64,000 nucleotides of DNA, from assembly GCA_963720805.1 (NCBI GenBank), contig CAVRGT010000012.1:186001-250000 (forward strand). Direction: 5' to 3'. The notes under the pieces were generated by a model. It ran no database searches, was not told the origin of the DNA, and saw only the letters and a program-made list of their open reading frames with translations. This document shows, one piece after another, positions 43,829 through 56,692 of this stretch (position 1 is the first letter of the stretch; the number at the start of each line of letters is the position of its first letter). Both the position numbers and the translations under genes were made by a program. The stretch is from VRUE01 sp963720805. Its GTDB lineage: Bacteria; Actinomycetota; Thermoleophilia; Solirubrobacterales; 70-9.

Positions 43829-44102
43829 CAAGGACGCTGGGGTGCTCGGTTAGAGCGCCGAGCCCAGCCTCGAAGGAGCCCGGGTCATCGAGCGCTGCCA
43901 AGAAACGGCCAGCCTCCTCTGGGCTGAGGGCGATGCTCGTGCGCTCAGCCAACACCTGCTCGGCCTCGCGCCGCGCCGCCTGGCGGACGAACTCACTGAG
44001 GGTCTGCCCCTGGGCGGCAGCCGCAGCCTGCTCCAAGTCCCGCTCCTCATCGGTCATGCGGAACTCGACGCGGCGGGTCTTCGAAGTCGTCGTAGGCTCC
44101 AT
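43821..44102 (-). CDS. DUF1778 antitoxin (TacA-like)
   Basis: 93 aa from ATG 44102. RHH-type start TKSKTRRVEFRMTDEERDLEQAAAAAQGQTLSEFVRQAARREAEQVL (read from TTSKTRRVEF), then the toxin-binding tail ALSPEEAGRFLAALDDPGSFEAGLGAL. The 16-bp palindrome at 44119-44134 lies just upstream and is the likely autoregulation site. An in-frame TTG at 44132 would place the start inside that palindrome, so ATG 44102 is preferred. Confidence 0.87.
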   Translation of the reverse strand: MEPTTTSKTRRVEFRMTDEERDLEQAAAAAQGQTLSEFVRQAARREAEQVLAERTSIALSPEEAGRFLAALDDPGSFEAGLGALTEHPSVLGE

Positions 44103-44118
44103 GCCAGCAATGTACGGC

Positions 44119-44134
44119 TTTTGTCCGGACAAAA
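44119..44134. promoter_or_regulatory. Perfect palindrome upstream of the DUF1778 antitoxin
   Basis: TTTTGTCCGGACAAAA is a perfect 16-bp palindrome, 17 nt upstream of the antitoxin ATG. It stands out by AT-rich arms in GC-rich DNA. Antitoxins of the TacA type bind such sites with the toxin to repress their own operon. Confidence 0.75.
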
Positions 44135-44165
44135 CAAGCCAGGCAAGCGCTCGCGATTGCTGAGC

Positions 44166-47100
44166 TCAGCGACGTTGCCGCGCCCTGCCAACCGCCGGGG
44201 CCGGGCGGGGACGGTGGCGGGCGCCGGGGCCGCCGCGGACTGAGGCGGCGCCGATTGCGGCGATCAGGACCAGGCCGAGCAGGTAGGGAGGCACGGTTGA
44301 GCCTTCGTCATCGGCGCTGTAGCGGGAGAAGGCGTGGGACTCCTCGGTGGCGACCTCCTCTTCGCGTTTCTCTTCCACCTGGTAGGTGCGGGCCGGGGCG
44401 CCCCCCGGGGGCAGCGGGCGGACGACCGGCGGCGGTGGCGGCAGGACCGCGGCGGGGACGAAAGCGGCGATGCCGGCGGCCAGGGGCAGGAAGGCAGCAG
44501 GCACGACAGGGGGCGGCTGGACGATGTGGACCGGGTTGGGGGCCGCCGGCGGTGTGACCGGGGGCGTCGGCGGGGGCGGCGGGCTGAAGTCGACCGGGCT
44601 GGGGCTGCTTGCCGGCGGCGCCGGAGGCGGTGGCGTGCCGGCCGCCGCGGCGCTGCGCTTGAAACGGTCGGGGCGCAGCGGCCGGGTGCCGCAGGGGCGC
44701 TGGACGCTGCCGCCCTGTACTTCGACCGGCTGGGAGTAGGAGAAGCCGCCGGCGCTGACCGTCACCGTCGTGGTCCCCGCGTTGAAGGGGCAGAGCAGGC
44801 CGGAGCTGTTGTCGGTCACGACCTTGCCCTGCGAGTCGAGGTAGGGCTTGCGCAGGTTGGTCGAGTTGGGGTCCTGCTCGACGAAGTCAGCGATGTCGGG
44901 ATCCGAGGAGGTGAAGCTGTACTCGGGCAGGATGCGGTTGGCGCAGCCGGCGACCAGGCACTGGTCGGGCGGGAAATCGGTGTAGGGGTCGCTGCCTGCC
45001 GGGTCGGGGATGCCACCGCCCGAGCCGGTGCCCCAGCGATCGCCACCGAGCGGGCGGCGACCGAGGCCGCTGAACAGCGCGGGGGTCGAGCGGCGCAGCA
45101 GGGTGCCGTCGATCGCTTCCAGCGAGAGGTCTTGGATCACCGGCACCAGGCGCACGCCGACCGGGGCCCGGTTGGTCGCGGGGTCGCGCTGGGCCGCGTT
45201 CAGTTCCAGCACCAGGACGCCGGCGTCGCCGAAGAGCGAGTCGGCGCTTTCCAGGCCGACCGCGCCGGAGAGCGGCGAGCGATAGCCGAGCGTGCCGGTG
45301 CCCCAGCTGGGAATCGTCGTCGCCGCGCCGGCCGGGATCTGCATCGCCCGGTTCTCCTCGGGGCGGTCGAAGAGGTAAGCCGAGGCGCCGCCGTCGACCA
45401 GCACCTTGGCCACCTGAGTGGCATCGGAGGCGACGTTCAGCTTCGGCGTGAAGCCGGCGTTGAGGCTGCGGTTGCCCATCACGACCGTCGCGATCCCCTT
45501 CGCCCTGGCGTCGGCAAGCACCGCTTCCAGCCACGGCAGCTGTGCTTCGGGTGGGTTCTGGAACGGGTCGCCGGCGGCGAGCGAGCCGCGCGAGTTGTCG
45601 ATCACGACGACCCGCACCGTTCCCCCGGGCCCGCTGCTGTCGAAGGCGTAGTGGGTGCGGGCGCCGCCGGCCGCAGCCGCGCCGGGGATGCCGGCGGTCG
45701 AGATCCCGGCCGGCGCCGGGCCCGCTCCGAGCGGCGCCGGGAAGCCCGCCAGCGAGGACTCGAAGACGCTGCTGCCACTGCCGTCGCCGACGTCAGTGGC
45801 GCCGAGCGCCGGGTAGACCGGCAGGCTGGGCTGCGAGGCGAGCAGCGAGGCGAAGCGGGCGCCATCGGCCGGACCGAGGCCGGTGCTGACCCGGTTGCCG
45901 GTGTAGAGCAGCGCTCGCGGGCCCCATTCGCCGCGCATCTGCGCCACCCGGGCCAGCGCCGCACTGAGCGTACGGTCGGGACCGAGCGACTCCGGCGCCA
46001 GATCGGCGCAGGCCTGCTCGCACTCGGCGTTGCCGGCCACCGCCAGCCTGACCGGGCCGGCGGGCATCGCCAGCGGCCGGGGCGTCGCCCCGTTGGGCGC
46101 CGCGGCCGGCGCCGGGCCGAAGCGCGAGATCGCCGCGGTGCGAACCCGCGCCCGCAGGGCGGCCGCTTCGCCACCCTTGGCCGAGGTGCCGCGCCCCGCC
46201 GCGTCGGCGTTGCCGCTCCAGCCCCCCACCGCCCAACCTTCGCCGGAGGGTTCGAGCAGCAGCGCCAGGGTCGGGTCGCTCTTGAGCGGCCGGTCGGGAC
46301 CGGAGCCGCCGAAGGCGGTGCGCTGCTCGTCCTCCCAGCCATTGGCGGTCTCGCGCAGCAGGTAGCCGTCGCCGGGCAGGCCGAAGGGCGGCAGGATCGG
46401 CGGCGGCACGTTGGGATCGGGGACAGGCAGCTCGTCGGCGGGGGGATATTCGATTGGGGCACGACCGAGATCACCGCCTGCACGCCGGCACCGGCGCGGA
46501 TCGCCGCGGCGGCGATCGCGGTCGAGCCGGGAATCGGCTGCCGCGAGAAGCGCCAGGGGGTGCCCGGCCCGCCGTCGCGCTCGAGCACGATGTCGCGCCC
46601 GGCCGCGACCGCTCCCCCGTCGGGCAATCCGGCGACGGCGTAGATCTGCGGGTTGCCGGCGCGCACCCCCTCGAGCAGGGCGTGGGCGGAGGCGTCGACC
46701 TGCCAGCCGCCGCCGTCGTTGACCAGCAGGTCGCCGCCGGCGGCGACGATCGCCTCGCTGCCGGCGAAGGCGATCGAGGTGAGGTTGGTCGAGGAGAAGC
46801 CGGCCGGCAGCGGTTCGGGTTCCCAGCTCTTGCCGAAGCCGAGCAGCACGCCGCCCTTGCCGACCGCGTAGCCGCGGCTCGGGTTGGCCGGATCGAAGGC
46901 GACCCCGAGCAGGTTGCCCTGAAAGCCGATCGGCACCCCCGGGTCGGCGATCCAGAGGCCGTCGTCGGCGTTCCACCCCACATCGCGCCAAGGTCGCCGA
47001 CCGCGTAGGCATGCGTCGGTTCGGGCCAGGCGACGCCGCGCAGGGTGACCTTGCTGACCGCGCCGCTGGAGCTGGTCAGGTACTCGCGCTGCCAGCCGCG

Positions 47101-48603
47101 GCCCGGCACGTAGCGTGCGACCGCGCCGTCGACGCCGACCGCCAGGGCGCCGGAGCCGAGCGCTCCGGGCGCCGCCCCGGGAGCGGATGTGACCGCGGTC
47201 AGCGGCGCCCGCAGGGTCAGCGGCCACTGCCGCAGGTTGCTCGGCGGCTGCTTGGCGGCGATCTCGACCGGGCCCTGCAGCCAGCCGTCGTCGACGCTGG
47301 AGAAGGCGCCACTGGATCGGAAGTTGCCGCCGCCACCCGGCTTGCGCGCGAACTGGCCCGCTTCGAAGCGCAGGTAGGTGCCGCGATTTGTGTCCTCGCC
47401 CCCACCGCGTCGAGCGGGTTGGTGATCACCCGCGTGCCAAAGCCCGAGCCGGCCCAGGCGAAGCTGCGATAGCCGAGCTGGCGCGAGAGCTTGACTCCCA
47501 GCGGCGCCGAGCAGAGCGCCGCGTCGCACCAGGAGCCGCTGACGGCGCCGGCGCGATGTCGTAGTAGATCGTCGACGTCGCGCTGGGCACCTTCGATCGT
47601 GCCGCCGAGGTCGACCCAGACCCCGTCGTCGGTGACCGTCAACGGCTGCGCGGCGCCGCCTAGCGGCGCCAGGTCTTCGATGCCTTCGCCCGGCGTCTCG
47701 CGTCGGCGAACTTGGCCGCGCCGATGCCGCGCTCGACCCAGAGCGGACCTTCGCTGGTCGAGGTGCGCTGCAGGAGGACGAAGGACCGCCCAGGGCCGGG
47801 TCGGCCGCGGCAATTGCCCAGGCGTTGCCGAGCCCGGTGGCGTCGATCGCGAGGATCCGGAAGTCGGTTTCCGAGCCGGCGGGGATCTGGACCGGCTCGC
47901 GGCTCCAGCTCGAGCCGTCCCAGTGGATCACCGCTTGCTCGGCGCGAGCGCCCCTTGGCGGCCAGCAGCAGGCCGGTGTGGCCGCCTTCGTCGAAGGCGG
48001 CGTCGGCGAGGGCTCCGTTGCCGTTTTCGCTCGCCAGGACCTCGGCCGGCCGTTCGCCTTCGGCCGGCAGGAGGACTTCGGCGGGCGGCGCGGCAAGGGC
48101 TCGCCAGGGCCCGCCCGGATCATGGTCGAGCACCACCACCTGATCGCCCGCCGGTCGGCTGTTGTCGCGCCCGAGAAGGACACCGCCTCCCGTGCGCGTG
48201 ATCCGCGCCGAGAGCCGGTTCGGCGTCGGCCCCCGGTAGGGGTTGCCGTTCTGATCGCGCGGCGTCGCGTAGACCTGCCAGCCGCTTGAAATCGGTGTAG
48301 CGCAGCAGGGCGAGCTGCTTGGTCGGGCTGCTCGGGTTGGGCTGGGCGCCGAAGCTGAGCGGCCCGGACCGGCTTCGACGCTGCCGACCGCCGCCGGCAG
48401 CTGCCGGTAACCCCACGCTTCACCGCCGGCGCTTGCGCCGATCAGGGTCGCTTCGGAGTCGGCCGCACCGAGCAGCGGCAGGGGCACGACTTCGCCGCCG
48501 GCGGCGCCGTGTCCCTGGCCCGCCGAGACCAAGGCGATCAGCGCCGCCAGGCCGAGCGCCAGGGCGCCCGCAACACCCGCCGGCCCGCTTGACTCGGCCT
48601 CAT
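44166..48603 (-). pseudogene. Giant secreted protein with propeller and phosphoesterase-like parts, frameshifted
   Basis: ATG 48603 overlaps the upstream TGA. Pieces in alternating frames rebuild about 1,480 residues: a signal-like ALALGLAALIALVSAGQGHG; YCF48/propeller-like repeats (AYAVGDLGAMW, GYAVGKGGVLLGFGKSWEPEPLP, IVAAGGDLLVNDGGGWQVD); then intact from about 46455 a region like calcineurin phosphoesterases (RLAVAGNAECEQ, ALLYTGNRVSTG, VYPALGATDVGDG, TVVMGNRSLN); then an Ig-like part, a long Pro-rich stretch, one membrane helix (PPYLLGLVLIAAIGAASV) and an Arg tail. At least eight shifts lie between 48565 and 46460. Metal-ligand residues of the enzyme family look replaced. Confidence 0.75.
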
Positions 48604-50229
48604 CGCTTCAGCTCCTTGGTGCGGAAGGCGAGCTTGGTCGGGTAGCGCTTGCGGTTCAGCTCGAGGCTGAGCCGGCCGTGGCCGGGAGCGAAGGTGCGCA
48701 GCGGCGTGTGAGCGACCGTGCGCGCCCCCTTCTTGGCCAGCAGCTGCACCTTGGCCCGCCTCGTCACCGTGAAGCTGACCAGCAGGCGCAGGCCCTTGAG
48801 CTTGGAGTGGACGTTGCGCAGCAGCGGCGGCAGGCGGTGCGTCTTCGGCCCTTTTTCTTCTTTTTCGGCTTCGATTTCAGCCGGCGCGAAGAGCTGCGAG
48901 TCGTCTTCGGGCAGGGCGTCGGGGATGAACTGTTCGGCCGCCTCGTTGGGGCGGAAGGTGATCGTGCCGGCGAAGTTGGGGTCGGTATCGAGCGCTTCTG
49001 GCGTGCCGTCGCTGTAGTGAAAGAGCCAGCCGGCCCAGGTCGCCAGCCAGCAGTCGCCCGGCGCCGGACAGGCGATCCGCGCCGCCGCGCCGCGGCCGGA
49101 CCCGGCGGCGGGCAGCGTCGTCGTCGTCACCGTCGCCTTTGCTTCGCCCGCGGCCGGTTCGATCAACGCCACCTTGGCCTTGCTGTTGGAGCTGTGGCGA
49201 TCGGCGAAGGGAACCAGCGTCGCCATCGCCGCTTCGCTGCCCGGCAGCGGCGCGACGTCGCCGAAGCGTTCGCCGGAAGCGAGTTCGGCGCCGCTCAGCT
49301 CGAGATCCTCGAAGGCGCCGCCGCGCAGACGCGCGGCCAGCGGCAGCCGCGCCACGACGCTTTCGGGGGGCGCCGCCGGGCCGGAAGCGGCGCCGCCGCC
49401 AACCGCCCAGAGGTCACCGCCGTCGCTGCCGAGCGCCAGCAGCTCGGTGCCGCCATCCGCCGCCTCGGCCGGTTCGAAAGGATCGTTGGCGAAGACGTGG
49501 CCGGCGATCGTGTGGATCAGTCGCGGCGGCGACTCCGCTTCGGCCAGGTCGACCGGGTCCGTTCTGTTCCCCGGCGAGCGCCCGACCAGGGTCGACTCGT
49601 ACAGCTTGCCGCCATGAAATTGCATGTCGCTGACCGAGCGGCCCTGCGGCCCGTAGATCGTTTCCAGCCCGCTGCCGTTCCAGTGCAGATGGAAGGCGCC
49701 GAGGCGCTCGCCGAGCGCGTCCTTGGAGCCGATGCCGCCGAACCAGCAGTCGTTGGGCCCGTTGCAGGCGGCCGAGAACATCTGGCGGAAGGGGTCCGCC
49801 GCGTCGACCCTGGTGCTGAAGGAGCCGACGACCTGGCCGTCCTTGAAGTGGCAGAGGGCGAGGCCGGCGCCGGCCCGCGGCAGGCTCGGTTCGCTCACCA
49901 CCCAGAACTCCTCCGGCCCCGCCCAGGCGATCCGCGCCGTGTCGCCGGAGCCGCCGCAAACGCTCGCCAGCTGGTGCCAGCTCTGCCCGTTCCAGGAGTA
50001 GATGCCGCGCGGCACCGCGTTGTTGCCTTCCACGCTCAGCAGGCCGCGGTTGGGCGCCCAGAAGCTGAGGTCGCCGGGCGCGCCGAGCGGCACCTTGAAA
50101 GGCGCGCCGGCCGGGGGCGGCGGTTGCTCCAGCCGCCAGATCGGCGCCTCGGCGCGGGCGCCGGCCGGAGCGAGCGCGACGAGGGCGACGAGGGCCGCGG
50201 CGCAGGCCGCGCGCGCCGATGTCGCCCGC

Positions 50230-50237
<8 letters not shown>
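48600..50237 (-). CDS. Secreted protein with C-terminal beta domain
   Basis: 545 aa from GTG 50237, overlapping the ftsH stop by 8 nt. Signal peptide AACAAALVALVALAPAGARA. Propeller-like stretches: GIYSWNGQSWHQLASVCGGSGD, LSFWAPNRGLLSVEG, PNDCWFGGIGSKD, GDCWLATWAGWLFHYSDG. The end is a basic beta domain (LRLLVSFTVTRRAKVQLLAKKG...GRLSLELNRKRYP). The ATG of the next gene overlaps its TGA. Probably surface-exposed; no catalytic motif. Confidence 0.78.
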
Positions 50238-52249
<2,012 letters not shown>

Positions 52250-52257
<8 letters not shown>

Positions 52258-54142
52258 TCTTCTTCTTCGTCATCTTCAGTGTCACCGTGCTGGTCGAGCT
52301 CTTCGGCGAGCCGCCAGTCGGCGAGAAGGTCAGCTTCAGGCTCACCTTCAACTTGCCCGTCTTCTTCAACGCCGCCTTGCCGGCCGCGTTGGGCTTGAAG
52401 GTCAGCGAGAAGGTGCCGCCCTTGCCGGCGTTGAGCACGACATGGCCGACCTTCTTCTTCTTTTTGCCGATCTTCGCCGTACCGACGACGTCGAGCTTGC
52501 CCGCGCCCGGCAGCTTGACCGAGAGCGTTGCTCCACCGTTCTTGGAGGAGATCTGCTTGCGGGTCAGGGTGAACTGGTTGCTGACCGGCGCTGCCGGCGG
52601 GGCCGGCGTCGCGCTCGTCGCTTTGTGGTCGATGACAACGGGTACTTCGCAGCCGGCGCCGCAGCCGTCTTCGCCCTTGTTCCAGCCGATTTCCTCGACG
52701 CCCTGCTGGGCGATTGCGAGGATTTCGGCGGGCAACGGCGCGTAGTCGGCGCCGAACAGCTGGCCCTGGGCGCCACCGGAGACGATGCTCTCCTCGTAGT
52801 CCTTGACCGTCTTTGCCTTTGCCTCCTCTTCGGGCGTGTTGCCCCAGACCGCGGCGTTGTCGTCGAAGACGAGGCCGTAGGTCAGGGTGCAGATGCCCCA
52901 GGCGGTGCCGGGAGCGTTGACGCCGCTGGTGTTGGCCCAGCTGCCGAAACTGCTCGCCGGGACATTGGCGAAGGTGGCGCCGCCGCAGTTGGAGCCGCGT
53001 TCGTTGGCGGGCAGCGTGCTCAGGTAGCCGTTCGAGGCCACCGTCGGCTCGGTGAACGTGTCTGAGCCGTTCTGGACCTGGGTCCAGTACGGGGTCGTCG
53101 GCGCTTCGCTTTTGGTCGGGTCGACGGCGAGGCCGGCGGTCCGTGCCGTGGCCAGGTCGGCGTAGCCGATCGAGCCGTCGGTAGCGATCAGTTTGTTGAC
53201 CAGTTCGCCGTTGCCGTTGGCGCAGGCAGTGGTCAGGTGATCGATGCTGTCGGCTTCCTTGCCGGGTGCCGCGGTGGCGCCGCATTGGCCGCCTTCGCCG
53301 AAGACCGCGTTCGGCCATTCCTGCGTCTTATGAGCGCCGGTGGTCGCGTATTTGGTCTTCCATTCGCGCGCCGGGTTGAGCGAGTTGAGGTAGTCCTTGA
53401 AGGCGAACGAGGTGCCGGACTCATCGAAGCGGACGACGCGGGTGATGCCGACGTCGCAGGCGCCGCCCTGGGAACCGAGTCCGGGGAGCACGTCGCTCCA
53501 TTTGGCGTTTTCTTCTCCGGCCCAGATTTTCTCGAAGAGCGTCTTCGGGAAGCGCACGCGCAGCAGCGCTTTCTTCGTCGCGTCGCCGCTGATCGCCGCC
53601 TGGGTGACGGTGCGGTAGTTGTCGTCGTTGATCGCTTCCGGATCGCAGCCGTTGGGGAAGTTGACCAGGGCGACGACCGAGCCGACCGCGACCGGGTAGA
53701 CGTGCACTTCGCCGTCGTTGCTCGGGTCCGAGTCGGCGACGACCTGGCCGGCCACTTCGGTGCCACCCGAGTTGATCAGGTTGACCTGGGCCGGGGTCGG
53801 AGGATCGTCGGTGCCGGCGAAGCGCGGCGTGTCGGTGCGCAGCTCGACCGACTTGATCCCGGCACCGCTGCCGAGCGCTTCGTAAGTGGAGTTGATCGAG
53901 CCAGCACCCGGAGTGCCGGCGCAGTAGTTGTTCTTGAAGTTGAAGTTGAACACTTTCTGCGCGTCGCGGGCGAACGATCCGCCGCGACCGATGATGTTCG
54001 GGCCTGCGCATTTCCCGGTGGTAAAGCCGGCATCGGCCGGGGAAACCGGTCCGATCGCCGCCAGCGCCGTCACCGTCAGGGCAAGCAGCCCCGCGAGACG
54101 AGCGCGCGCACCCCACCGAGGCGCACTCTGAATCTGACTCAT
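52250..54142 (-). CDS. PstS-like phosphate-binding protein with C-terminal beta domain
   Basis: 630 aa from ATG 54142 (AAAGGAA 8 nt upstream; ATG 54160 is an alternative). Signal peptide LAGLLALTVTALAAIGPVSPADA. Periplasmic-binding-type features: NIIGRGGSFARDAQKVFNFNF, the GSGAGIKSVE loop, RVVRFDESGTSFAFKDYL (like the GSGT phosphate loop), TDGSIGYADLATAR. The last 110 residues form a Lys-rich beta domain (KLDVVGTAKIGKKKKKVGHVVLNAGKGG). Longer than ordinary PstS (about 350). A PHO-type repeat array lies upstream. It is the first gene of a four-gene overlapping operon. Confidence 0.85.
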
Positions 54143-54215
54143 CCGAGTGGTTCCTTTCATTGACTGATCCATTACGGCGCCAGGATTCGCAGCCGCATAT
54201 GGCTCTGTCAAGCCG

Positions 54216-54303
54216 GTTCACCGAACTTCTACGACCTGTTTACAACTCGTTATCAGCGCCATATCCAGATCGTCACCAAGCGGTCACAGGCTGATCACGC
54301 AGG
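54216..54303. promoter_or_regulatory. PHO-box-like array of 11-nt repeats
   Basis: Read on the plus strand, consecutive 11-nt units begin GTTCACC (54216), TTCTACG (54227), GTTTACA (54238), GTTATCA (54249), CATATCC (54260), CGTCACC (54271), GGTCACA (54282) and GATCACG (54293). The actinobacterial PhoP box is a tandem of 11-nt GTTCACC-type units. The array lies 74-161 nt upstream of the PstS-like gene start, oriented against it. Confidence 0.6.
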
Positions 54304-54379
54304 CGCTGGAGCCCGGCAATAGGCGAGGGGGATCCGGGTGGCAAATCCGTCAGCTACTGACGGAATTTACATCGCTGAC

Positions 54380-55219
54380 TCAGGCGAAAGCCTGGGCGGC
54401 GCGGCGGCGCAGGTCTGCGTTGAGCATTCCCGTCACCTCACTCGGGGTGGTGCCCGCGGAGGGCACGGCGTCGCCGATCAGGCCACTGGCGCGGAAACCG
54501 AAGAGGGGAGCGTCGAAGCCGACCTCGCGGATCTTGCGGACCAGCTTGACCGCGCCGGGGGTGTCGGCGCCGGGACCGCAGAGGACGATCGCGGTTGGGT
54601 CGAGGGCGCGCAGGGCGCGCTCGAGCCGCTCGTCACCGAGCTGGTTGGAGAGCATCAGGACGCGGAAGCCGGCGCGGCGCAGGGTCAGGTCGAGCGCCTG
54701 GGCGTGGACCGCCTCGGCGTCGGAGCCGCTGCTCGAGTCGAGCAAGAGGATGCCCGCGGGGCGGGAAGCGGCGGAAGCAAGGCGGCGGGCACCGTGCAGC
54801 CAGCCTGTCGCCCAGCGCGATGCGAACTCGAGCTCGGCGTCGCGGTCGGGGTCGACGGCGAGGCGGTCGACGGCGGGCAGGAGCAACTCCTCGACGGTGC
54901 GCTCCAGGGGGCGCAAGGCGAGGCTTTCCTCGACCGCGCGGTTGGCCGCCTCCTCGTCGAAGCTTTCAAGCGCGGCGATCAGACTGCCGTCGCTGGCCGG
55001 CGCTGCTTGGCGCTGGCGCGTCAGCTCGATCGCAGAAGAGATGTTGCCGGTCTGGGCGAGCGCGTCGCGCAGGGTCTGCAACTCGACCAGCTCGTAGTTG
55101 CGGTGGTTGCCGACGGTGCGCTTGGGCGTGGGGAAGCCGTAGCGGCGCTCCCAGCTGCGCAACGTATTGGGACTGACTCCGAGAACTTCGGCAGCGGCGT
55201 TTGTTCGTATGCCCGGCAT
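54380..55219 (-). CDS. MerR family regulator with B12-binding-like domain
   Basis: 279 aa from ATG 55219. N-terminal MerR HTH: IRTNAAAEVLGVSPNTLRSWERRYGFPTPKRTVGNHRNYELVELQTLRDAL. The C-terminal half resembles a cobalamin-binding Rossmann fold (GILLLDSSSGSDAEAVHAQALDLTLRRAGFRVLMLSNQLGDERLERALRAL...IVLCGPGA). A His (EAVHAQ) falls near the usual B12 ligand position, but the CarH light-sensing Wx9EH motif is not seen. A perfect palindrome is just upstream. Targets unknown. Confidence 0.87.
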   Translation of the reverse strand: MPGIRTNAAAEVLGVSPNTLRSWERRYGFPTPKRTVGNHRNYELVELQTLRDALAQTGNISSAIELTRQRQAAPASDGSLIAALESFDEEAANRAVEESLALRPLERTVEELLLPAVDRLAVDPDRDAELEFASRWATGWLHGARRLASAASRPAGILLLDSSSGSDAEAVHAQALDLTLRRAGFRVLMLSNQLGDERLERALRALDPTAIVLCGPGADTPGAVKLVRKIREVGFDAPLFGFRASGLIGDAVPSAGTTPSEVTGMLNADLRRRAAQAFA

Positions 55220-55265
55220 CTGGCGGCCATTCTGGCACCGAAAGCTCAGGTTTACGCAAGTTATG

Positions 55266-55286
55266 GACAGATTTGCGAAATCTGTC
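55266..55286. promoter_or_regulatory. Palindrome upstream of merR
   Basis: Arms GACAGATTT and AAATCTGTC with GCG between are perfect inverted repeats. It lies 47 nt upstream of the MerR start and overlaps the stop codon of the GGDEF gene. It may be the MerR operator, or a hairpin separating the two genes; it has no T-run. Confidence 0.6.
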
Positions 55287-55947
55287 AGCGATCTTGCAGA
55301 GCGCCGACGCCAACCGGCTGGCCCACGGCACGGGCTCGCCACATCGCCTCGTCGGCCTTCTTCAGCAGCTCATCGGCGTCGTTGCCGTGCTCGGGGCAGG
55401 CGACGACCCCGGCCGAAATCGTGATCCGCAAGCCGCCCGCCGCCTCCAGTTCGTCGAGCAGGCGCAGCAGCCGCTCGGTCATCTGCACGCCCTCGACCGT
55501 CGACTGGTTGGGCGCCAGCACACAGAGCGCGTCCTCCTCGAGCATGAAGGTCTCGTCGACGATTCGCACCGCGTCGCGCAGCGCCGCCCCGACGACGGTC
55601 AGCATCGTCTCCTTGGCGTCGCCGTCATCGTCGCCGCGAACCCCCGGGCCATCGACGTCGAAGACGACGAGACCGAAGGGATGGCCGTGGCGCTTGTTGG
55701 TCTCGATCAGCTGGTCGAGCCGGCGGCGCATGTGGCCGGGCTGGAAGAGGCTCGTGTGCGGCTCGACCTGGGGCCGCGGTGCGGCTGGAACCGGCTGGGC
55801 CTCGCTGACCGCCGCGACCGCCGTCGCGGTAACCGAGCCGAACTCCTCGGCGAGTTTCCGCGCCGCTTCGACAAAGGCCTCGCGGGCAACCTGCCCGATT
55901 GGCGATCCCCCGCTTCCCATGTCCCTTGTCGGAGTTTCCGTCGCCAC
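55285..55947 (-). CDS. Degenerate GGDEF-domain protein
   Basis: 220 aa from GTG 55947. N-terminal helical part, then a GGDEF fold: HMRRRLDQLIETNKRHGHPFGLVVFDVDGPG, LTVVGAALRDAVRIVDETFMLEEDALCVLAPNQS, and LRITISAGVVACPEHGNDADELLKKADEAMWRARAVG. The catalytic GG(D/E)EF site is replaced by LEEDAL, so diguanylate cyclase activity is unlikely. It could bind nucleotide or act as a partner. It lies just upstream of merR. Confidence 0.85.
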   Translation of the reverse strand: MATETPTRDMGSGGSPIGQVAREAFVEAARKLAEEFGSVTATAVAAVSEAQPVPAAPRPQVEPHTSLFQPGHMRRRLDQLIETNKRHGHPFGLVVFDVDGPGVRGDDDGDAKETMLTVVGAALRDAVRIVDETFMLEEDALCVLAPNQSTVEGVQMTERLLRLLDELEAAGGLRITISAGVVACPEHGNDADELLKKADEAMWRARAVGQPVGVGALQDR

Positions 55948-56080
55948 TCGAAGACCTTCTCGAAAGCAACGGACGCCAGGACCGCGAAATCTCGCTATTT
56001 GCGAACCGACAAATGTCTAGACGGTTCGTCCGCAACCGCAATGTTTTGTCACGGCCCCTATGGACGAAAGTTGGCGCCCG

Positions 56081-56683
56081 TCAGTCGAGGCTGCGACGGC
56101 CGGCGAAGGCCTTGCCGAGGGTGACCTCGTCGGCGTGCTCGAGGTCGGCCCCGACCGGCAGGCCGCTGGCCAGGCGCGTGACCGAGACCTGATCGCGCAG
56201 GCGCTCGGCGATGTGCAGCGCCGTGGCCTCGCCGGTCGTCGTCGGGTTGGTGGCGAGGACGACCTCCCCGACCCCGCCATTGCCCACCCGGCGCAGCAGC
56301 TCGGCGATCTTCAGGTCGTCGGCGTCGATCCCGTCGATCGGCGAGAGGGCACCGCCGAGCACGTGGTAGAGGCCGCGGTACTCGTGGGTGCGCTCGATCG
56401 GGATCACGTCGGCGGGTTCCTCGACCACGCAGATCGTCGTCCGGTCGCGGTTGGGATCGGCGCAGATCCGGCAGCGCGGACCCTCGGCGAGATTGAAGCA
56501 TTCCTCGCAGAGCCCGATCTTCTCCTTGACCTCGACGATCGCCGCCGAGAGTGCCGCTGCCTCTTCGTCGGGCGCGCGGAGGATGTGGAAGGCGAGCCGC
56601 TGCGCCGTGCGCTGCCCAATCCCCGGCAGTCGCGAGAGCTCGGCGACGAGGCGCGCCAGCGGCGCCGGACCCTCGGCGCTCAC
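56081..56683 (-). CDS. recR: Recombination protein RecR
   Basis: 200 aa. HhH motif LSRLPGIGQRTAQRLAFHIL, the four-Cys zinc finger CEECFNLAEGPRCRIC (residues about 59-74), and the Toprim domain starting ICVVEEPADVIPIE with YRGLYHVLGGALSPIDGI. It acts with RecF/RecO in gap repair. It is in the usual ybaB/dnaX neighbourhood, on the same strand. GTG start at 56683. Confidence 0.97.
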   Translation of the reverse strand: MSAEGPAPLARLVAELSRLPGIGQRTAQRLAFHILRAPDEEAAALSAAIVEVKEKIGLCEECFNLAEGPRCRICADPNRDRTTICVVEEPADVIPIERTHEYRGLYHVLGGALSPIDGIDADDLKIAELLRRVGNGGVGEVVLATNPTTTGEATALHIAERLRDQVSVTRLASGLPVGADLEHADEVTLGKAFAGRRSLD

Positions 56684-56692
56684 CGCAACCTG

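Noticed and set aside
54380..55219. B12 photoreceptor of the CarH type
   Set aside because: The light-sensor Wx9EH motif is not seen and no carotenoid genes adjoin; only a B12-binding-like fold is supported.
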